A stretch of 8,399 nt of DNA, from NCBI GenBank assembly GCA_010027825.1, contig RGUK01000054.1, positions 1 to 8,399 of the forward strand, given 5' to 3'. Under the pieces are notes generated by a model, which had not been told where the DNA came from, did no database searches, and was given only the letters and a program-made list of their open reading frames with translations. Positions within the stretch are counted from its first letter, which is position 1; each line of letters opens with the position of its first letter. A program made the position numbers and the translations under genes. Below are positions 1 through 5,389 of the stretch, piece after piece. This stretch comes from a bacterium. GTDB taxonomy: Bacteria; Dependentiae; Babeliae; Babeliales; RVW-14.

Positions 1-1
1 G

Positions 2-505
2 TTTCGCGCCAAAATTAAAAACGAGAAAGAGTTTTTAGACGCCGCCAAGCGCATGGGCATCGACCCGTATGCTGGCGTGGCCGCCGGGCAGACAGCTGTT
101 GGCGAAGTAGCTGGCTTGAATACGTTTCGACGTATGTTTGGTCGCGGAAACTGCGTCGGTACGCACTGCGGGGGCGGTCCGGCAAGCTTGTATGAGCGCC
201 TGATCGGCGGCAAGTTCAAGGGCGACCCTAACGCTTGGCTGCCCAATCGTGTCGCACTCAGTGATATTTTTGAACCTGTGTTGGTCACGCATAAAGGCCA
301 AGCGCTCAAAGACCTCACGAAAGGTTTCCGTGGCCGCGTAGGCGCCGGTATTGGCGCCATGGGCCTGATGGGCGCCGCGGGATACGGCCTCACGGGTCTG
401 AATCAGAGCCTGTGGCGCTCGCCTAAACTTCCGCCGCAGCCCAAGCTCGATCCGCACATGTTTGCCAAATCGATGAAACTCCTACAGCCACAACAACAAG
501 CATGA
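2..505 (+). CDS. Partial phage protein: possible papain-like (NlpC/P60-type) C-terminal half plus glycine-rich hydrophobic tail
   Basis: The reading frame is open to the left edge, so the 5' end is missing; the ATG at 53 is probably internal because the translation upstream of it (KNEKEFLDAAKRMGIDPYAG) reads as ordinary protein. The visible part has a double-Cys segment, GNCVGTHCGGGPASL, followed by a 'WLPNRVALSDIFEPV' stretch. This Cys-then-'LP..(D/V)....FEPV' order resembles the second half of permuted papain-like peptidases found in phage virions, but the remaining catalytic residues would lie outside the window, so this is a low-certainty resemblance. Next comes a glycine-zipper-like hydrophobic block (GAGIGAMGLMGAAGYGLTGL) that could insert in a membrane. 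The protein ends in a Gln-rich tail with KSMKLL and QPQQQA. Such tails recur in the HD protein downstream. A virion or DNA-ejection role is an inference. Confidence 0.7.
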   Translation, partial: FRAKIKNEKEFLDAAKRMGIDPYAGVAAGQTAVGEVAGLNTFRRMFGRGNCVGTHCGGGPASLYERLIGGKFKGDPNAWLPNRVALSDIFEPVLVTHKGQALKDLTKGFRGRVGAGIGAMGLMGAAGYGLTGLNQSLWRSPKLPPQPKLDPHMFAKSMKLLQPQQQA

Positions 506-543
506 GATAACAACACTTACATATCTAAGACTGGGGGCTTGCC

Positions 544-1392
544 ATGAATGCGCAAGAACTGTTTGCCCGCCTGCTACGTTACGTGATCGTTTTTGTCGTC
601 TCTTCGCGTGTCGCAATGGCCGGCACGATCGACCCCAGCACACCAGACGAACAATACATTGAGTTCGGCAAAAAGTTTCCATTTGTGGTGCGGATCAGCA
701 ATAACATCGACTGTAAGGACTGCGATAAGCACCATGAGCAGCATGCGTCCGCGGTCATTATTAAACCGCGCTGGGCTTTAACTGCCGCGCACGTTATTAA
801 TGGCGCGCAAGATGACGCAATTCATGTAGGCGACAAAAAATATCGTGTCGCGTATAAAATCCAGCACGCCGATTATGACGAAGAGCGGGTTGGGCTGCAC
901 GACATCGCGCTGTGTTATGTTGATAACGATTTTAAGCTGGACTTCTATGTACCGCTGTATCGCAAAAACGACGAGATCGGGCAAAATGTGACTATTGCGG
1001 GCTGGGGCGCGACGGGTAATTTTGTCACCGGCGCAAAGACATCCGACAATAAACGCCGCGCCGGTCACAACAAATTATCGTCGGCGTTTCTCTCCGTGGT
1101 GGCTTGTTCTCCGCGGAAAACCGGGCGCTTACCGCTGGAGTTCATGATTGCCCCCGGAGATTCAGGGGGCGGCATGTTTATCGGTAATGAGCTGGCGGGG
1201 ATTAGTTCGTTTTTAGCACACGCGGACGGCAAACCAGACGGCACGTACGGAGATGACAGCGCTTTTACCCGTGTGAGTTTGTACGTGGATTGGATAGAAT
1301 CTCAGATCCAGCAGTATGAGCAGGCACTGGCGGCCAAAGCGACGCTGGGCCCCAACCCCGTGGCTGATTTAAATATCAGCGCGTCAAAATAA
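544..1392 (+). CDS. Exported trypsin-fold (S1 family) serine protease
   Basis: A 282-residue protein with all three S1 catalytic motifs: LTAAHV with His83, LHDIAL with Asp120 and APGDSGGG with Ser207. The closing FTRVSLYVDWI helix is also typical of the chymotrypsin/trypsin fold. Residues 6-26 form a hydrophobic segment ending in AMA, a good signal peptidase I site after Ala26, so the enzyme should leave the cytoplasm. The residue six before the catalytic Ser, which sets primary specificity, is Met201 rather than the Asp of trypsin; the Cys next to it in trypsin is absent and GDSGGP is changed to GDSGGG, so classical trypsin specificity is not expected. A CKDC pair at 57-60 precedes the His motif. 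The ATG at 544 follows a GGGGG run six bases upstream. It begins 38 bases after the previous gene and ends 13 bases before the helicase, suggesting one operon. An exported S1 protease is uncommon in phages. Its target is unknown: envelope, lysis and virion processing are all possible. Confidence 0.92.
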   Translation: MNAQELFARLLRYVIVFVVSSRVAMAGTIDPSTPDEQYIEFGKKFPFVVRISNNIDCKDCDKHHEQHASAVIIKPRWALTAAHVINGAQDDAIHVGDKKYRVAYKIQHADYDEERVGLHDIALCYVDNDFKLDFYVPLYRKNDEIGQNVTIAGWGATGNFVTGAKTSDNKRRAGHNKLSSAFLSVVACSPRKTGRLPLEFMIAPGDSGGGMFIGNELAGISSFLAHADGKPDGTYGDDSAFTRVSLYVDWIESQIQQYEQALAAKATLGPNPVADLNISASK

Positions 1393-1405
1393 TTGTGCGG
1401 CTGCT

Positions 1406-4400
1406 ATGAACAGCATTTTGGGCGACACATCAGACACACTCGCGCAGGTGCTACGCGTTGCGCCTGCGCGTTTAAAACAAGCATCGCCGCCAAATAAAAA
1501 GTCTGCGCTGCCCGACAGCGTGTGGCTCAAGGTCGCCGATCTCAACCCCGACATTCAACTTTATCCGCATCAAACACGGGTATCAGACCAGATTGTCGGA
1601 GCAAATCCGCGCCTGCTCGTGTATCACGGCTTAGGTTCGGGTAAATCGTCTACGTCGCTGGCCGCTGCTGAAGAAGCGAAAAAGCGCTACGGCGAAGATT
1701 ATGGAATTGTTGTGCCAGCAAGTTTGCGCGGCAACTTTGAAAAGGAGATTGCCAAATTTACCCGCAACTCAGACCCTGAAATCATGAGCTACACGGGTTT
1801 GGCGCTGGGCAAGAAGTTCCAGCAGCCGCCTGACACGCTGATCATGGACGAGGCGCACAGGCTTCGTAATCCGGGAAGCGCCAGTTCTGCCGGAGCTGCC
1901 GAAGCCGCCGCGCAAGCCAAGCGCCTGATGTTATTAACAGGCTCGCCGATCACAAATTCGCCAACCGATCTGGCTAACTTGTTGTCCATGTTGAATAACA
2001 AAGAGATCACGCCAGAAGAGTTTGAGAAGCGCTACATAGATTACAAGACCGTGCGGCCGGGCTTGTTTGGCTGGCTGCGCGGCGTGAAACCGGGTGTGAA
2101 GCCAGTCGTCAAGAACGAGAAAGAATTGCGCAGCTTGTTGCGCGGCAAGGTGGATTATCACCCAAGCAAAGCCCCAGAAGGCGTAAATGTTAATGATACT
2201 GTTGTGCGAGTGCCGCTGAGCGCGGAACAGCAAAAGATTCAGAAAGCCATCCGCACGAAGATTCCCCCGGGGTTTCTTTGGAAACTGGACCAAGAGTTTC
2301 CCCTATCGAAAGACGAGCTGGCTAAACTTAATAGCTTCTTGACTGGCCTGCGCCAAGTGAGTCTTTCTACGCAGCCGTTTCGCGCTGACAAAGACCCGGC
2401 CAAGGCATTTCAGCAGAGCGCCAAGTTACAAACAGCGTTTCAGAATCTGCAGAAAACACTGAACGAAGACAAGCGCAAGAAGGCGATTATCTACTCGAAC
2501 TTCATTGACTCCGGCTTGGCCCCGTATGCAGCTGGGCTAGAGAAAGCCAAGATCCCGCATGCGTTTTTCCACGGCGGCGTTAGCACAAAGGCGCGCCAAG
2601 CTGCCGTGGACGCATACAACCAAGGCAAGCTGCGGGCGCTCTTAATTGGCCCTGCTGGCGCCGAAGGGTTGTCGACCAAGGGCACGAGCCTCATCCAGCT
2701 CCTAGACCCGCATTGGCACGAGTCTCGCAGCCAGCAAGCCCGTGGCCGCGGTCTGCGCTTTGACTCGCATCGGGATCTACCTGAAGAACTCAAGAACGTC
2801 CAAGTTCAAAGATATCTAAGCGCCAGCCAAGACCCGAGCTTTCTGGGCAAGCTCATGGGTTATCAGCGCGAGCGCACCGGCGACGAAGTATTGGAACATC
2901 TCACGGCCGAGAAAGAGCAAGTCAACGAGCTGTTTCGCAAGATTCTGAAAGAAGAGGGTTCGCGTTACAAGGAAGAAAAAGAACAAGAGAAGCAAGCGAT
3001 CTCTTCTCGGCTTGTGACCAGCGCGTTAAATAAAGGGTTGACGCAAACGTTTGCTGGCAAATTGAGTCCAGAACGTATGGCGCGACTGATTGAGCGCGCG
3101 ACAAGTTGGTCAAATAATACGGGCGCAAAAACGTATAACTTTGCAAAACACTTTGCCGATAGACAAAAAAAGTTTTTAAGCCGGCCGGTACTACCCAAAG
3201 ACGCGCCGGTCATGATGACGGCGCAGAGTTTAGAGGTTGACGATCCGGGTCTGGTGCGCGGCTGGCGTTTACCAAAAACAATTCGACAGGTTGTAACTGC
3301 CGCTACAAATCAAGATTCAACAGCGGCCAGTCGTCGTTTTATTCATCCGCCGCGCGTAATCAATGCGCCGTCGTATGGTGACGGTTTAAATGCGTTTTAC
3401 GCAGCCGGAAATCCTTCGCTTTCAGACGCGCAAAATTTTATTCTCGGGCAATCGGCCAAACCCACACAGGTCGTTGGCGCGCGTATTGTTGGCGCGCCCA
3501 ATCTGTTAAACAGCCCAGACATCCTTTTTCACGAACTCGGCCACCATATTGATTTGTCGCGTATGACTGCGCGTCAGTCCGCAAATCTGGCGCAACGATA
3601 CGGAAACGCACAACTACTGGCCGAAGCCCGAGCTTGGCGCGCCGGTTCAAAACTGTATCGCAACTGGTTGAAAAAACTCAAACCAGAAGAAGCTGCACAA
3701 AATTTGTCGCCCCGTGAGTTACTTGCGGAACGACGTATCGCGCTCGACACTTATCATCGCGGCAACTTGCATGACATTTTGCGCGACGCGCTATCGGCGG
3801 CGCCCACACAACCAGCGCAACTGACCGACGCGAAGCGATACGACCGGCTTACCGAAAAATTGACACATCCAGATTTTAGTTTTGGTGCGGCTAAAAACGA
3901 GTTAGGCAAAAAACTTTATGTGTTTTTCCACGGCAACAAACAACCAGCGTTTGCAAAGCTGCTCCCAGCTCCGCAGTACACCCCCAATCTTGAGTTAAAC
4001 GATCGCACATTCAACAACGCTGTTGTTGCATTTCAAAAACAACATATTCGTGACGCTATTCGCGCGGGCGCCGACGTGCCGCAAGAACTTCGCGACCTTT
4101 TAGTGAAAAAATCCGCGGCCGATGTCCCCAACTTCACGCCTGATTTTACACCCGGCCAGTTACATCGCATGGGCGTGTATAAGTCGCTTTACGAGAAAGA
4201 AGGTCCGCGGCTAGCGAGTTTGGGCGAATGGAAACCCGAATGGGTGACCGAACACGATCCTAAAGGCTGGCTGGAGTGGTACCAGAACTACAATTCTGGG
4301 CGCAGAATCCCCGACGAAGATACGCGCCAGATTAAGCGCTGGGCGAGCTTCAAAGCGCGCCATGGCGGGCCGTTTATGTCTAATCCCACGCCCCGTCGCG

Positions 4401-4690
4401 GTTGGGCGCTGCAGCACTGGGCGATCGATCCGGCCAAGCTGGTGTCTCGAACGCGCGCTGACGGAATTAAAACCATGCTCCAAGCCTATCAGGAGCAGGA
4501 GTTAAAAAAGTATCTCAAGCGGCGGCGCAGAGAACTCACAAAAGACGAGGCGCAGGAGAAAACTGGCGCCGTGTTTAAAGAGCTGTCGCTGACACCAAAA
4601 CGACCGCTTTCAAAGAAGAAGCGCCGGCTGTTAAAATATCCAGACGTAAAACCGCAGCCCAGTAAAAGCATTCTTGACTCGGACGAGTAG
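1406..4690 (+). CDS. Polyvalent protein: SNF2-family helicase + zincin-like metallopeptidase + GWxxWY C-terminal domain
   Basis: 1094 residues, three recognisable modules. (a) SNF2/superfamily 2 helicase, about 50-470: HGLGSGKS Walker A (Lys80), DEAH at 148-151, LTGSP at 177-181, GAEGLS at 418-423 and the arginine finger motif QQARGRGLR at 443-451; this should be an ATP-driven DNA translocase. (b) After a charged, probably coiled-coil stretch (about 490-530), a zincin-like metallopeptidase with HELGHHID (His709, Glu710, His713) and a likely third ligand in AEARAW (Glu740). (c) About 910-1010, a domain with FTPGQLHRMGV, then DPKGWLEWY (951-959), GRR and RQIKRW; I recall this pattern from uncharacterised proteins of eukaryotes, actinobacteria and giant viruses. 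The C-terminus is Lys/Arg-rich. Helicase plus zincin in one long chain is the hallmark of phage polyvalent proteins, thought to be delivered with the DNA. The 1406 start has no clear ribosome site. Lysine codon choice changes sharply near 2960. Confidence 0.93.
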   Translation: MNSILGDTSDTLAQVLRVAPARLKQASPPNKKSALPDSVWLKVADLNPDIQLYPHQTRVSDQIVGANPRLLVYHGLGSGKSSTSLAAAEEAKKRYGEDYGIVVPASLRGNFEKEIAKFTRNSDPEIMSYTGLALGKKFQQPPDTLIMDEAHRLRNPGSASSAGAAEAAAQAKRLMLLTGSPITNSPTDLANLLSMLNNKEITPEEFEKRYIDYKTVRPGLFGWLRGVKPGVKPVVKNEKELRSLLRGKVDYHPSKAPEGVNVNDTVVRVPLSAEQQKIQKAIRTKIPPGFLWKLDQEFPLSKDELAKLNSFLTGLRQVSLSTQPFRADKDPAKAFQQSAKLQTAFQNLQKTLNEDKRKKAIIYSNFIDSGLAPYAAGLEKAKIPHAFFHGGVSTKARQAAVDAYNQGKLRALLIGPAGAEGLSTKGTSLIQLLDPHWHESRSQQARGRGLRFDSHRDLPEELKNVQVQRYLSASQDPSFLGKLMGYQRERTGDEVLEHLTAEKEQVNELFRKILKEEGSRYKEEKEQEKQAISSRLVTSALNKGLTQTFAGKLSPERMARLIERATSWSNNTGAKTYNFAKHFADRQKKFLSRPVLPKDAPVMMTAQSLEVDDPGLVRGWRLPKTIRQVVTAATNQDSTAASRRFIHPPRVINAPSYGDGLNAFYAAGNPSLSDAQNFILGQSAKPTQVVGARIVGAPNLLNSPDILFHELGHHIDLSRMTARQSANLAQRYGNAQLLAEARAWRAGSKLYRNWLKKLKPEEAAQNLSPRELLAERRIALDTYHRGNLHDILRDALSAAPTQPAQLTDAKRYDRLTEKLTHPDFSFGAAKNELGKKLYVFFHGNKQPAFAKLLPAPQYTPNLELNDRTFNNAVVAFQKQHIRDAIRAGADVPQELRDLLVKKSAADVPNFTPDFTPGQLHRMGVYKSLYEKEGPRLASLGEWKPEWVTEHDPKGWLEWYQNYNSGRRIPDEDTRQIKRWASFKARHGGPFMSNPTPRRGWALQHWAIDPAKLVSRTRADGIKTMLQAYQEQELKKYLKRRRRELTKDEAQEKTGAVFKELSLTPKRPLSKKKRRLLKYPDVKPQPSKSILDSDE
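3166..3240 (+). promoter_or_regulatory. Candidate -1 frameshift site (A AAA AAG) with downstream GC-rich stem
   Basis: Bases 3166-3172 read A AAA AAG in the zero frame of the helicase-zincin gene (codons CAA AAA AAG), the same heptamer used by bacterial dnaX. Eight bases further on, CCGGC at 3181-3185 can pair with GCCGG at 3205-3209, with a G-U pair added at 3180/3210. A -1 shift would reach TGA at 3238-3240, giving a protein of about 611 residues that keeps the helicase and loses the metallopeptidase and C-terminal domain. No Shine-Dalgarno-like stimulator is obvious upstream, and a Lys-rich protein can carry this heptamer by chance, so this is a candidate only. Confidence 0.25.
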
Positions 4691-4694
4691 GTGT

Positions 4695-4698
4695 GAGG
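4695..4698 (+). promoter_or_regulatory. Ribosome binding site of the fibre gene
   Basis: GAGG lies seven bases before the ATG at 4706 in the 15-base gap after the helicase stop, which fixes the start of the fibre gene. Confidence 0.75.
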
Positions 4699-4705
4699 CA
4701 TTCGT

Positions 4706-5359
4706 ATGGCAAACACGTTCGACCTTGGCGGCGGTGTATTAAAAAACACGCAATTAGACCCGGACACAGTCAGCGGGTTTCCCACGCCAGATACGCTTCT
4801 TGTGGCGGGCGCGGGCGCAAATAGCGTCCAGCCGTCGTTTGGCGGGAATAGCGCCAGCGCCGAGTATTCGGCAATTCTGGGTGGCGCTTTAGCCGCAGCC
4901 GACCGGTACGGCATGCAGGCGTACTCGGCGGGCAGTTTCAGCGGCTTTTCCGTCATGCAAAGCGTGAGTTTTTTACTGCGCAATACGTCAATCAATACAA
5001 CCGCCACGACGTTATTTCTCGACGGCTCCTCGGCACGGCTTACCATTCCAGACTGGCGCATTTTGTGCGCTACAGCGACGATTATGGGCGTGCGGACCGC
5101 CGGTGTTGGCGTTTCTTTTGGAGGACATATAGCGCATTTTGTGCGCAAATTTGCCGTTAAAAATATCAACAACACTGTCAGTCTGGTCGGAGCGGTGAGC
5201 ACGCTTGGGACAGATGTTAAAACAGATTCTTTTTACGGCGTCACCATCGCGGCCGATGATGTAAATAAATCGGTGAATATTGTCGTGACCGGCGGCGCAG
5301 TTTCTAATGATATTTGGCTCGCGCGGGTCGATGGCGTGGAACTCGGGAGGGCATGGTAA
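4706..5359 (+). CDS. Short tail-fibre / adhesin-like structural protein
   Basis: A 217-residue protein with no enzyme motifs. Residues about 45-75 (ASAEYSAILGG, ADRYGMQAYSAG, then FSG) match the YadA-head-like 'xSGxYSxxxGG ... ADRYGQxAYAxGxF' collar seen in phage fibres and trimeric surface proteins. Residues about 80-215 then follow the common fibre-tip beta domain: FLLRNTS, TTLFLDGSSARLTIPD, a long middle strand region, VTIAADD, and VNIVVTGG followed by WLARVDGVELG. It is probably a trimeric beta-structured virion protein contributing to host attachment or to a baseplate/collar decoration. It is short for a complete fibre and has no visible virion-anchoring coiled coil, so it may attach to another protein. 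GAGG seven bases before ATG 4706 supports the start. The assignment to the fibre-like class is from remembered family patterns and is fairly firm; the host receptor is unknown. Confidence 0.85.
   Translation: MANTFDLGGGVLKNTQLDPDTVSGFPTPDTLLVAGAGANSVQPSFGGNSASAEYSAILGGALAAADRYGMQAYSAGSFSGFSVMQSVSFLLRNTSINTTATTLFLDGSSARLTIPDWRILCATATIMGVRTAGVGVSFGGHIAHFVRKFAVKNINNTVSLVGAVSTLGTDVKTDSFYGVTIAADDVNKSVNIVVTGGAVSNDIWLARVDGVELGRAW
5345..5351 (+). promoter_or_regulatory. Strong purine-rich ribosome-site-like sequence at the fibre/HD gene junction
   Basis: GGGAGGG sits at the very end of the fibre gene, immediately before ATG 5353, which overlaps the fibre stop (ATGGTAA) but lies in a different frame from the HD protein. 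The spacing of about two bases to that ATG is too tight, and 38 bases to ATG 5390 is too long, so its role in starting the HD gene is unclear. It may be no more than Gly-Arg codons. Confidence 0.25.
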
Positions 5360-5389
5360 ATTATTGTTGCTCTCTGCGTGTTGTTGTTT

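Noticed and set aside
35..457. Minus-strand 140-residue ORF opposite the first gene
   Set aside because: No motifs, no ribosome site; shadow of the plus-strand gene that is open through the left edge.
4504..4510. Second A AAA AAG heptamer near the end of the helicase gene
   Set aside because: It lies close to the C-terminus in a Lys-rich segment and a shift there would only alter the tail; it also shows that the heptamer arises readily in this gene, which lowers the weight of the first site.
4489..5202. Long minus-strand ORF (237 residues) across the fibre gene
   Set aside because: It lies opposite two well-supported plus-strand genes, has low-complexity composition without recognisable motifs and no ribosome site, and no other gene here is on the minus strand.
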